From DASROJ01 sp035646975 (GTDB lineage Bacteria; Acidobacteriota; Polarisedimenticolia; JACPZX01; DASXTC01), in NCBI GenBank assembly GCA_035646975.1, contig DASROJ010000378.1, positions 1 to 12,543 of the forward strand: a DNA stretch of 12,543 bases, in the 5' to 3' direction. A program made the translations under genes and the position numbers. The notes below the pieces were generated by a model. It searched no databases, had not been told where the DNA came from, and worked only from the letters and a program-made list of their open reading frames with translations. Below, piece after piece: positions 6,081-12,543 of this stretch (within the stretch, counting starts at the first letter, position 1; every line of letters begins with the position of its first letter).

Positions 6081-7997
6081 ATGGCGGCCACAGAGCCGAC
6101 GGAACATAAGTTGACGACAATTGGCACCATCAGCTCAACCATAAGAAAAACCTCCAGGCTGCTGATCGCTTGCGCCTGCTGTCTCGTGCCCGCGTTGCTG
6201 CCGGCCGCTGAAGCTCGTCTCAGCGACGACGCCTGGACCACGACGGCCGGCCCCGCGAGAGACAACCAGGGTTCCGACCCGCTGCTGCTGGTGCGCGGGG
6301 CCTCCACACGCGCCTATCTCAAGTTCGATCTCTCGACGCTGCCTGCGAATCTGCTCGCCGACGATGTGGCCAACGCGACACTGCGCATCTGGGTGAGAAA
6401 CGTTTCGGCCGCGGGTGCCGTCAGCGTGCGCCGCGTGACGGGCGACTGGAATGAGCAGAGCGTCAACGCGACCAATACGCCGCCGCTGGGGCGCGCCGAG
6501 CTGCTCTCCCTGTCGGTAGCCCCCTCCGGATCTGGAGCGTGGCTGGCGATGGACCTCACGGCGCTGGTGCGGGAATGGATCTCCGGTTCGTCGCCGAACG
6601 ACGGCGTGGCGCTGACGGGGGCTCGAGGCAACGCGCTGCTGTCGTTCGATAGCAAGGAGCATCCGGCTGACGGTCACGCGCCGCAGCTGACGGTGTCCTT
6701 GAAGAACGAGCAGCTGCTGGCTCCATCCGTGAGCGACTCTCTGATGCGCTACGACGTGCCACTCGAAAGCAGTGTTTGCGTGGGATTGCCCGGACCCATG
6801 GGTCCGGCTGGACCGCCGGGTCCGCCGGGTCCGCAGGGCGTCCAGGGTGACACGGGACCACAGGGGGCCACCGGAGCCCAGGGCCCACAGGGCGTTCAGG
6901 GTGACCCGGGACCGCAAGGCTTGCCGGGGGCCACCGGGGCACAGGGTCCGCAGGGGATCCAGGGTGATCCGGGAGCCACCGGGGCACAGGGCCCTCAGGG
7001 CATCCAGGGAGACCCGGGAGCGCCGGGTCAGCCGGGGGCCACCGGGGCCCAGGGTCCACAGGGAGACGTCGGTCCGCAGGGACCCGCGGGATCTCAGGGC
7101 GCGCCCGGGGCCTCGCTCAACCCGCTGCAGATCGCCACGCTGCACTGGTATCAGGCGACCGAGATCGGATTCACTGTCTCCTCCGGCGCCTCCGGTGGAC
7201 ATCCGATTGCCGTCTGCTTCGATGGGCAGAACGTCTGGACGACAAACTACAATCAGGATTTGGTTGGAAAGATCACCGCGGCGACAGGTCTCCTGAGCAA
7301 CACGATCGCCGTCGGCAGTCGCCCGCGCGGCTGTGCCTTCGATGGTTCCAACATCTGGGTCACCAATTTCAATGCGAACACAATCAGCAAGTTCAGAGTC
7401 ACCGCCGGCGCCGTCCAGGCGACCTTCGCCACGGGCAGCGGTCCCGTCGCCCCGGTCTTCGACGGTGCCAACATCTGGATCACCAACTACAACGACGGCA
7501 CCGTCACCAAGCTGCGCGCAAAGGATGGCGTCAACCTCGGCACCTTCAACGTCGGCGTCCATCCCCAGGAGGCGGCCTTCGACGGCACCAGCATCTGGAT
7601 CGCCAACACGACCTCCGGCACCGTGAGCCGGTTGAGGGTGAGCGACGGGGTGAGTCTTGGAACCTTCAACGTCGGGCTGGGGCCGACGGGAGTGGCGTTC
7701 GACGGATCGAACATCTGGGTGGCCAACTTCGACGGCGGCAGCGTGACCAAGCTGCGTGACAGCGATGGCGCCGAGCTGGGTACCTTTTCGCTGGGCGGCC
7801 AGCCGTTCGGGGTCGCCTTCGACGGCGTGGCGATCTGGGTCACCAACACGCAGAACAACAACGTCCTCAAGCTCCGCCCGAGCGATGGGGCCATCCTCGG
7901 AACCTTCACGACCGGGAACCAGCCGCAGGGGATCGCCTTCGATGGCCTGGCCATCTGGGTGGCCAACAGTCAGGGCAGCTCCCTGTCGCGGTTCTGA
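6081..7997 (+). CDS. Secreted multidomain protein: DNRLRE domain, collagen-like stalk, seven-bladed propeller
   Basis: Counting from ATG 6081, the protein is 638 aa. RKTSRLLIACACCLVPALL followed by PAAEA is a signal peptide, probably cleaved near A45. Residues 46-220 match a DNRLRE-type beta-sandwich: YLKFDLSTLPANLLADD, ATLRIWVRNVS, VRRVTGDWNEQSVNA, and WLAMDLTALVREW. After a linker with a single Cys, residues 235-345 are 37 uninterrupted Gly-X-Y triplets opening with GPPGPP. The rest is a propeller of seven 40-residue repeats with consensus GVAFDGSNIWVANxxxGTVTKLRxSDG, close to Vgb/YncE-like proteins. The segment TEIGFTVSSG before blade 1 probably supplies the closing strand. The protein is likely a secreted trimer; no sorting signal or membrane anchor is seen. 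The start is uncertain: GTG 6036 and TTG 6111, the latter with GGA seven bases upstream, are alternatives. Function is unknown; adhesion or ligand binding is a guess. Confidence 0.88.
   Translation: MAATEPTEHKLTTIGTISSTIRKTSRLLIACACCLVPALLPAAEARLSDDAWTTTAGPARDNQGSDPLLLVRGASTRAYLKFDLSTLPANLLADDVANATLRIWVRNVSAAGAVSVRRVTGDWNEQSVNATNTPPLGRAELLSLSVAPSGSGAWLAMDLTALVREWISGSSPNDGVALTGARGNALLSFDSKEHPADGHAPQLTVSLKNEQLLAPSVSDSLMRYDVPLESSVCVGLPGPMGPAGPPGPPGPQGVQGDTGPQGATGAQGPQGVQGDPGPQGLPGATGAQGPQGIQGDPGATGAQGPQGIQGDPGAPGQPGATGAQGPQGDVGPQGPAGSQGAPGASLNPLQIATLHWYQATEIGFTVSSGASGGHPIAVCFDGQNVWTTNYNQDLVGKITAATGLLSNTIAVGSRPRGCAFDGSNIWVTNFNANTISKFRVTAGAVQATFATGSGPVAPVFDGANIWITNYNDGTVTKLRAKDGVNLGTFNVGVHPQEAAFDGTSIWIANTTSGTVSRLRVSDGVSLGTFNVGLGPTGVAFDGSNIWVANFDGGSVTKLRDSDGAELGTFSLGGQPFGVAFDGVAIWVTNTQNNNVLKLRPSDGAILGTFTTGNQPQGIAFDGLAIWVANSQGSSLSRF
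6783..7115 (+). repeat. Collagen Gly-X-Y coding repeat with internal 45-bp duplications
   Basis: There are 37 consecutive 9-base Gly-X-Y codon triplets without interruption. Inside, the 45-base unit encoding GATGAQGPQGIQGDP occurs at 6927-6971 and 6972-7016. A near-identical copy is at 6864-6908 and a partial copy at 7035-7061, with 18-base inserts GPQGLP and GAPGQP between some copies. The pattern shows expansion by duplication of whole triplet blocks. The region is prone to length variation and to misassembly. Confidence 0.92.
7195..7994 (+). repeat. 120-bp tandem repeat encoding seven propeller blades
   Basis: The TTC of the FDG motif recurs at 7218, 7338, 7458, 7578, 7698, 7818 and 7938, exactly every 120 bases without a single indel. 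Each unit encodes xFDGxxIWxxN, then GTVTKLR-like and SDGxxLGTF-like strands. Seven units fit a closed seven-bladed propeller. The later blades resemble each other most, suggesting more recent duplication on the 3' side. Confidence 0.9.
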
Positions 7998-8036
7998 CCC
8001 TCTGCCGAGGTTCTGGTCTTTCCTCCTGCAGGTGGC

Positions 8037-8082
8037 TTGACTTTCGCTTGATTTTCGCTTAACCTTCCGCTCGACTCTTCGC
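8037..8082 (+). promoter_or_regulatory. Four tandem 11-12 bp units upstream of imuB, candidate operator/promoter
   Basis: TTGACTTTCGC (8037-8047), TTGATTTTCGC (8048-8058), TTAACCTTCCGC (8059-8070) and TCGACTCTTCGC (8071-8082) are consecutive related units, each about one helical turn long. They lie 25-70 bases before the imuB ATG. The first also reads as a -35 (TTGACT) with a weak TAACCT 17 bases later. The array could bind a regulator in register on one face of the helix. No known LexA-type box is recognised. The function is inferred from position and periodicity only. Confidence 0.45.
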
Positions 8083-8106
8083 CCCCATACAACGCAGGCA
8101 GCCACC

Positions 8107-9330
8107 ATGGAACGGCAGATCCTCCATCTCCGGGTCGCCTCTTTTCCCGTGGCGGTCTATCAGGTGAAGGATCCTTCCCTGAAAAAGCGCCCGCTGATCG
8201 TCGCGGCCGGGCGCGGGCCGCGGGCCATGGTGCTGTCGGTGTCCGGCGAGGCGCGGCAGGAAGGGGCGCGCCCCGGCATGACGCTGGCCGAAGCGCTGCG
8301 CTGGAGCCGCCGCGCGCTGGTGCTGCCGCCCGACCCGGTTCTGTTCGAGAAGGCCGACCGGGCGCTGGCCGGGATCCTCGCGGGGTTCTCTCCGGTGGTC
8401 GAGGCGGCTCGTGGCGGGCGGCTGTTCGCGGACATGACGGGCACGGGCCGGCTGCTCGGACCCACGCTCGACGCGGCCAGAAAGATCCAGCGGGAGATCG
8501 AGCGGCGTTTGAGGCTCGGCTCCAACGCCGGTCTGGGCGCGAACAAGCTCGTGAGCAGCGTGGCCGCGCGGCTGTTGCAACCGGTGGCGCTGCTCGACGT
8601 GCTGTCGGGACAGGAGGCCGGGTTCCTGTCGCCGCTGGCGGTGCGTCACCTGCCCGCCGTGGACCCGCGCACCGAAGGGCGTCTTCTCGACGAGCTCAAC
8701 ATCCGCAAGGTGAAGGATCTCGTTTCCATCGATCTGCCTCATCTGAATCTTGCCTTCGGCGGCAAGGGGCTGACGCTCTACCGGCAGGCGCGCGGCATCG
8801 ACGACTCGCCCGTGCGCCCGCCGGAGCGGTCGCTTTCGGTGGAAGCCGACGAGACACTGCCCGAGGACAGCAACGACGACGCGAGGCTGCTTGCCGTGCT
8901 GTTCGGGCTTGTGGAGCGGTGCGGCGCGCGGCTTCGCCGGCTGGGTCTGCCGGCCGGCGAGGCGGCCCTGACGGCGCGCTATTCGGATGGTGTCACCACC
9001 ACGCGGCTGGTGAAGCTGTCGCCGCCGGCGCTGCGCGATCTCACGCTGCACGCGCGTGTGCGGCCGTTGTTCGAACAGGTCGTGGGGCGCCGCGGCCGGG
9101 TGCGTTACCTTCGCCTCCGGTTCACGAAGCTGGCGCCGGCAGCCGGACAGCTGGAACTGTTCGACGACGACGGCGGGCGGGAGCGGCCGTTGATCGAGGC
9201 GCTCGATCGGATACGGGGACGTTTCGGCGAAAGAGCGATACTGTTCGGCCGGATGGCCGCGGCGCCACGCACCGACGGGAGCGCGGACGCCGCGAAGACG
9301 AACGTCGCCAGGGTGGACGATGCCGCGTGA
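8107..9330 (+). CDS. imuB: ImuB-like, catalytically inactive Y-family polymerase homologue
   Basis: The 407-aa protein follows the Y-family (DinB/ImuB) plan: palm with HLRVASFPVAVY (7-18), GEARQEGARPGMTLAEALR, SPVVEAARGGRLFADMTGT (to 113), LGANKLVSSVAARL, a helix-hairpin-helix thumb, and a little-finger domain. Against the DinB signatures HxDxDxFF and SIDEAFLDVTG, the catalytic residues are lost: first Asp is R9, second Asp A11, Phe steric gate P14, and the Asp-Glu pair G104/R105. That is the known state of ImuB, a non-catalytic hub linking DnaE2 to the clamp. QLELF (348-352) is a canonical sliding-clamp motif. It is shorter than typical ImuB (about 500 aa) and more DinB-like. The stop overlaps dnaE2 by 11 bases, confirming an operon. 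The ATG has only a weak AGG eight bases upstream. ImuA is not adjacent upstream. Confidence 0.85.
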   Translation: MERQILHLRVASFPVAVYQVKDPSLKKRPLIVAAGRGPRAMVLSVSGEARQEGARPGMTLAEALRWSRRALVLPPDPVLFEKADRALAGILAGFSPVVEAARGGRLFADMTGTGRLLGPTLDAARKIQREIERRLRLGSNAGLGANKLVSSVAARLLQPVALLDVLSGQEAGFLSPLAVRHLPAVDPRTEGRLLDELNIRKVKDLVSIDLPHLNLAFGGKGLTLYRQARGIDDSPVRPPERSLSVEADETLPEDSNDDARLLAVLFGLVERCGARLRRLGLPAGEAALTARYSDGVTTTRLVKLSPPALRDLTLHARVRPLFEQVVGRRGRVRYLRLRFTKLAPAAGQLELFDDDGGRERPLIEALDRIRGRFGERAILFGRMAAAPRTDGSADAAKTNVARVDDAA

Positions 9331-12300
9331 CGGCGCCTACGCGCCGCTGGCCTGCCACTCGTGGCACAGCCTGATGCGTGGGGTGGATTCGGTCGAATCG
9401 ATGTGCGTGGCCGCCGCGCGTATGGGGGCCAGGACGCTGGCGCTGACCGACGTCAACGCCCTGTATGGCGCGCTGCCGTTCTGGGAGGCGGCCCGCGAGG
9501 TCGGGCTGACGCCGCTGCTGGGCGCCGACATCGTGACGCCATCAGGGCCGCGGGCGCTGCTGCTGGCCGCCAGCGCGCGCGGCTATGGCAGGCTGTGCCG
9601 CATCGTCACCGAAACCCATCGCGGCGATTACAGCAGAGCGCCCGCCGGGTTCTCGCTGCGCGATCTGCTGCTCGAGGATCGAGAGGGACTCTGGGTCATT
9701 TCTTCCGACCTCGGGCTGATGAAGGAAATCGCACGCTGCTCGGGAACGGCGCGCCTGGCGGTGGCGCTGTCGCCCGACACCCCCCATCGTGCGGCGCTCG
9801 ACCTCGCGCGCCGCGCCGGCATCCCCGCGGTGGCGGCGCCCGGGATCTTCTTCGTCGACGCGGCCGGGCATGCGATGCACCGGCTGCTGCGCGCCATCGA
9901 TCTGAACACCAAGCTGAGCCGTCTGCCCGACGATGCCTGCGTGCCGCCGTCTGCCTGGATGATGCCGCGTGATGTCCTGCTGCGCTCCTTTCCCGACTGC
10001 CCCGAGGTTCTCGAGACGACCATCTCCATCGCGTCGGAATGCGCGATGACGGATCCGCCGTGGGGACGCACCATCTTTCCATCCTATGAAGGCCTTTCGC
10101 GCGACGCCGCCTTCGAGTTGCTCAAGCGGCGCTGCTTCGAGGGGGCGAAGCGGCGCTACGGCCACATTTCACAGGCGGTGGCGAGCCGGCTCGACCACGA
10201 GCTGGCGATCATCCACGGAAAAGGGTTCGCCGATTATTTCCTGGTGGTGGAGGATATCGTGAAGCAGTCTCCGCGCACCTGCGGGCGCGGCTCCGCGGCG
10301 GCCAGCATCGTGTCGTACAGCCTCGGCATCACGCACGTCGACCCGGTTCGTTACGATCTCTTCTTCGAGCGGTTTCTCAACGAAGGACGCGTCGATCCCC
10401 CCGACATCGATGTCGACTTCGCATGGGACGAACGCGATGGCGTCCTGGAGTACGTCTTCGCGAAATACGGCGCCGCGAGGGCGGCCATGGTGTCGAACCA
10501 TCTCTGTTTCCGGGGGCGCGCGGCGGTGCGCGAGGTGGCCAAGGTGTACGGCCTGCCGGAAGACGAGATCCGCTCGGTGACGGGACGTCTGGCGCACACC
10601 TGGCAGACCGCGCCGGCCGAGCAGATGACCCGCTCGCATCCGCTCTTTTCGGACCTTCGCCTGCGCGAGCCGTGGCCCGAGATCCTGGCCTGGGCCACGC
10701 GGCTGGAGGGGCACCCGCGGCACCTGTCGGTCCATTGCGGCGGCGTGGTGATCGTGCCCGACTCCCTGACGAACTATGTGCCGGTGGAGCCGGCGGCCAA
10801 GGGGGTCAACATCCTGCAATGGGAGAAGGACGCCACGGAAGACTCGGGTCTCGTGAAGATCGATCTGCTGGGCAACCGGTCGATCGCCGTGATCCGCGAC
10901 GCGCTGGCTGCCGTGAAGAAGAATTACGGCGTGGAGATCCCGTGGGAGCGTTTCAATCCGCTCGACGACCTGCGCGCGCAGGATCTCATCCGGCACGGCG
11001 ACACGGTGGGCGTGTTCTACGTCGAATCGCCGGCGATGCGCCAGCTCCAGCACAAGACCGGCACGGGAGACTTCGAGCATCTCGTCATCCACTCGAGCAT
11101 CATCCGCCCGGCGGCCAACCGGTACATCCGCGAGTACGTCCGCCGGCTCAGGGGAGAGCCGTACCGCGCGATCCACCCGATCATGGAGGACCTGATGGCG
11201 GAGACCCACGGCATCATGGTCTACCAGGAGGACGTGGCGAAGATCGCCATCGCCATGGCCGGGTTCGACGTGGCCTCCGCCGACGATCTGCGCAAGGTTC
11301 TGTCGAAGAAACACAAGAAGAAAAAGCTCGAGGACTACAGGATGCGATTCTTCGAAGGGGCGCTTGCGCGCGCCTTCACGCGCGACGTCATCGAGCAGGT
11401 GTGGGAGATGATCCTGTCGTTCGCCGGCTACTCGTTCTGCAAGCCGCATTCGGCCTCCTACGCCCTGGTGTCGTTCAAGTCGGCCTATCTCAAGGCGCAC
11501 TATCCGGCGGAGTTCATGGCGGCCGTGATCTCGAACCAGGGCGGGTATTACTCGACGTTCGCCTACATTTCCGAATGCCGGAGGATGGGGCTCGAGGTCC
11601 TGCCGCCCGATGTCAACGAGAGCGCCATCCCGTACTCCGGGATCAGCCGGCGCGTCCGGGTGGGCCTGATGCAGGTGCGCGGACTGCCCGTGGAGGCGAT
11701 GGAGGCGATCGCCCTCGCGCGCGAGGCGAGCGGGCCGTTCCGGTCGCTGGAGGATTTTACGGGGCGTGTCGCGATCGATCCGTCCCACGTGCGTCTGCTC
11801 ATCAAGGCCGGGGCGTTCGACTCGATTGCGTCCGGGCGCTCGCGGCCGGAATTGATGTGGCGATGGGTGAGATGGGACGCGGAGCGCGGGGTGAAGGCCT
11901 CGCGCGGTGGTCCCGTGACGCGCCAGGCGGGTCTGTTCGAACAGGGCGTGGCGATCGGACAACGCGGCCGGGCGGAGCCGGCGGCGCCGGCCTACGACGC
12001 CGACACGGTCCTGCGTCACGAGGTGGAGACCCTGGGGTTCCTCATCAGCCGCCACCCGCTCACGCTGTACGGCAAACGGCTCGAGAGATTGAAGCATGTC
12101 GCCGCATCGGATCTGCATGGGCATGTCGGGCGCGCGGTGACGACCATCGGGTGGCTCGTGACGGGCAAGGTGGTCAGCACGAAGGACGACGAGCCGATGG
12201 AGTTCGTCTCGTTCGAGGACACCACGGCGATTTACGAGGCGACGTTGTTCCCGGAGGCGTACCGCAGGTTCTGCCACATGCTGAGCTACACGCGACCGTA

Positions 12301-12379
12301 CGTGCTGCGAGGCAGGGTGGAGGAGGATTTCGGCGCGATCACGCTCACCGTGAGCGACCTGCGGTTCCTCGACCGGTGA
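9320..12379 (+). CDS. dnaE2: Error-prone DNA polymerase III alpha subunit, DnaE2/ImuC type
   Basis: DnaE2 performs translesion, mutagenic synthesis after DNA damage. It is 1019 aa, usual for DnaE2. Domains: an N-terminal PHP domain (about 1-75 plus further loops) with ACHSWHSL and ALTDVNALYG; the C-family palm with CGRGSAAAS and PPDIDVDF, placing catalytic D362 and D364, and KIDLLG giving D515 as third Asp; fingers; tandem HhH; QAGLF (869-873) as clamp motif; and a C-terminal OB fold ending at LRFLDR. The polymerase site looks complete. The PHP metal site is partly degenerate: the first His of HxH is A11 and the residue after the TD Asp is V, so exonuclease activity is unlikely. The start is set by AGGGTGG (9310-9316) and the 11-base overlap with imuB. 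The adjacent inactive Y-family gene identifies it as ImuC rather than replicative DnaE. Confidence 0.93.
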   Translation: MPRDGAYAPLACHSWHSLMRGVDSVESMCVAAARMGARTLALTDVNALYGALPFWEAAREVGLTPLLGADIVTPSGPRALLLAASARGYGRLCRIVTETHRGDYSRAPAGFSLRDLLLEDREGLWVISSDLGLMKEIARCSGTARLAVALSPDTPHRAALDLARRAGIPAVAAPGIFFVDAAGHAMHRLLRAIDLNTKLSRLPDDACVPPSAWMMPRDVLLRSFPDCPEVLETTISIASECAMTDPPWGRTIFPSYEGLSRDAAFELLKRRCFEGAKRRYGHISQAVASRLDHELAIIHGKGFADYFLVVEDIVKQSPRTCGRGSAAASIVSYSLGITHVDPVRYDLFFERFLNEGRVDPPDIDVDFAWDERDGVLEYVFAKYGAARAAMVSNHLCFRGRAAVREVAKVYGLPEDEIRSVTGRLAHTWQTAPAEQMTRSHPLFSDLRLREPWPEILAWATRLEGHPRHLSVHCGGVVIVPDSLTNYVPVEPAAKGVNILQWEKDATEDSGLVKIDLLGNRSIAVIRDALAAVKKNYGVEIPWERFNPLDDLRAQDLIRHGDTVGVFYVESPAMRQLQHKTGTGDFEHLVIHSSIIRPAANRYIREYVRRLRGEPYRAIHPIMEDLMAETHGIMVYQEDVAKIAIAMAGFDVASADDLRKVLSKKHKKKKLEDYRMRFFEGALARAFTRDVIEQVWEMILSFAGYSFCKPHSASYALVSFKSAYLKAHYPAEFMAAVISNQGGYYSTFAYISECRRMGLEVLPPDVNESAIPYSGISRRVRVGLMQVRGLPVEAMEAIALAREASGPFRSLEDFTGRVAIDPSHVRLLIKAGAFDSIASGRSRPELMWRWVRWDAERGVKASRGGPVTRQAGLFEQGVAIGQRGRAEPAAPAYDADTVLRHEVETLGFLISRHPLTLYGKRLERLKHVAASDLHGHVGRAVTTIGWLVTGKVVSTKDDEPMEFVSFEDTTAIYEATLFPEAYRRFCHMLSYTRPYVLRGRVEEDFGAITLTVSDLRFLDR

Positions 12380-12543
12380 GTGTCGGCGCCCGCGCATCTG
12401 CCCGCGCGTCTGCCCGCGCGTCTACCCGCGCCATCATGGACGGCCTCGCCGCGGACGCTCCCGCGCCGACGACTCCACCGCGAGCGCGGCGTCTGCGACC
12501 ATCGTCTCGCGGCGGGCCGGCGCAGACCGTGATGGTTGTGCTG
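12376..12543 (+). CDS. Possible downstream gene, N-terminal 56 codons, runs off the right edge
   Basis: A GTG at 12376 overlaps the dnaE2 stop as GTGA and opens a frame that stays open to the end of the window. The first residues are VGARASARASARASTRA, a tetrapeptide repeat, followed by an Ala/Pro/Arg-rich stretch and VMVVL at the edge, which could begin a folded domain. ATG 12436 is an alternative start. The first residues look unstructured and match no family I know. The coupling-type overlap suggests it belongs to the imuB-dnaE2 operon, but 56 open codons in GC-rich DNA are weak evidence. Confidence 0.35.
   Translation, partial: MSVGARASARASARASTRAIMDGLAADAPAPTTPPRARRLRPSSRGGPAQTVMVVL
12389..12432 (+). 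repeat. 12-bp tandem repeat, 3.6 copies
   Basis: Units CCCGCGCATCTG (12389-12400), CCCGCGCGTCTG (12401-12412), CCCGCGCGTCTA (12413-12424) and a partial CCCGCGCC (12425-12432) follow the dnaE2 stop. In the GTG 12376 frame they encode an ASAR repeat. Because the unit is a multiple of three, changes in copy number would keep that frame open. The repeat is GC-only-type microsatellite-like DNA and could equally be intergenic. Confidence 0.85.

Noticed and set aside
6783..7115. Repeat array considered as a CRISPR or assembly artefact
   Set aside because: The period is nine bases in frame with unbroken Gly-X-Y coding and no spacers, so it is a collagen coding repeat.
7990..8016. Two GGTTCTG copies resembling a GTTC-N7-GTTC LexA box
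   Set aside because: The GTTC copies are 15 bases apart instead of seven, and the first overlaps the stop codon region of the preceding gene.
6135..8108. 657-codon open frame on the minus strand
   Set aside because: It mirrors the collagen and propeller repeats of the sense gene and has no start context or recognised fold; it is a coding shadow.
8101..8110. GCCACCATGG at the imuB start, identical to a eukaryotic Kozak consensus
   Set aside because: The surrounding genes, promoters and operon overlaps are bacterial; the match is coincidental.
10169..12397. 742-codon open frame on the minus strand
   Set aside because: It lies entirely antisense to dnaE2 and its translation is rich in His, Arg, Asp and Val with no domain, as expected from the complementary frame of a GC-rich gene.

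Overview
This is a high-GC (roughly two-thirds G+C), gene-dense bacterial window. It has tightly packed or overlapping genes, GTG starts, and no insertion sequences, tRNA, rRNA or CRISPR. The gene set (PyrR-controlled pyrimidine operon, PyrK/PyrD heterodimeric dihydroorotate dehydrogenase, ImuB/DnaE2 mutasome, a secreted DNRLRE-collagen-propeller protein) suggests a Gram-negative-type, high-GC lineage such as Acidobacteriota. That placement is a low-confidence inference, because no taxonomic marker gene is present.

Layout. (1) Bases 1-1063, minus strand: pyrK and the first 75 codons of pyrD, overlapping by one base. (2) A 62-bp divergent gap with an extended -10 motif on each strand, both lying almost on top of the start codons. 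(3) 1126-2886, plus strand: a five-TM membrane protein with an alkaline-phosphatase-superfamily domain in which nearly all recognisable metal ligands are replaced. (4) 2887-3103: a textbook pyrimidine attenuator with a near-perfect sigma-70 promoter, a PyrR-binding RNA hairpin at the 5' end of the transcript, and an intrinsic terminator. A possible 40-codon leader ORF crosses the terminator and ends in an ATGA overlap with pyrR. (5) 3104-5954: pyrR-pyrB-pyrC. (6) 6081-7997: an exported protein with a DNRLRE domain, 37 Gly-X-Y collagen triplets and a seven-bladed propeller with exact 40-residue blades. (7) 8107-12379: imuB, a Y-family polymerase relative lacking all catalytic carboxylates, overlapping dnaE2/imuC. 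Four tandem 11-12 bp units lie upstream. (8) From 12376 an open frame, GTGA-overlapped with dnaE2 and starting with ASAR tetrapeptide repeats, runs off the window.

How they work together. PyrB, PyrC and PyrD/PyrK carry out three consecutive steps of de novo UMP synthesis (carbamoyl-aspartate, dihydroorotate, orotate). PyrR senses UMP and acts on the leader RNA in front of its own gene. ImuB and DnaE2 would form a damage-tolerance polymerase pair; both carry a QxxLF-type sliding-clamp motif, and the usual third partner ImuA is not in view. The most unusual items are the pseudo-phosphatase, the leader-ORF/PyrR-site overlap, the regular propeller fused to collagen, and the tandem array before imuB.
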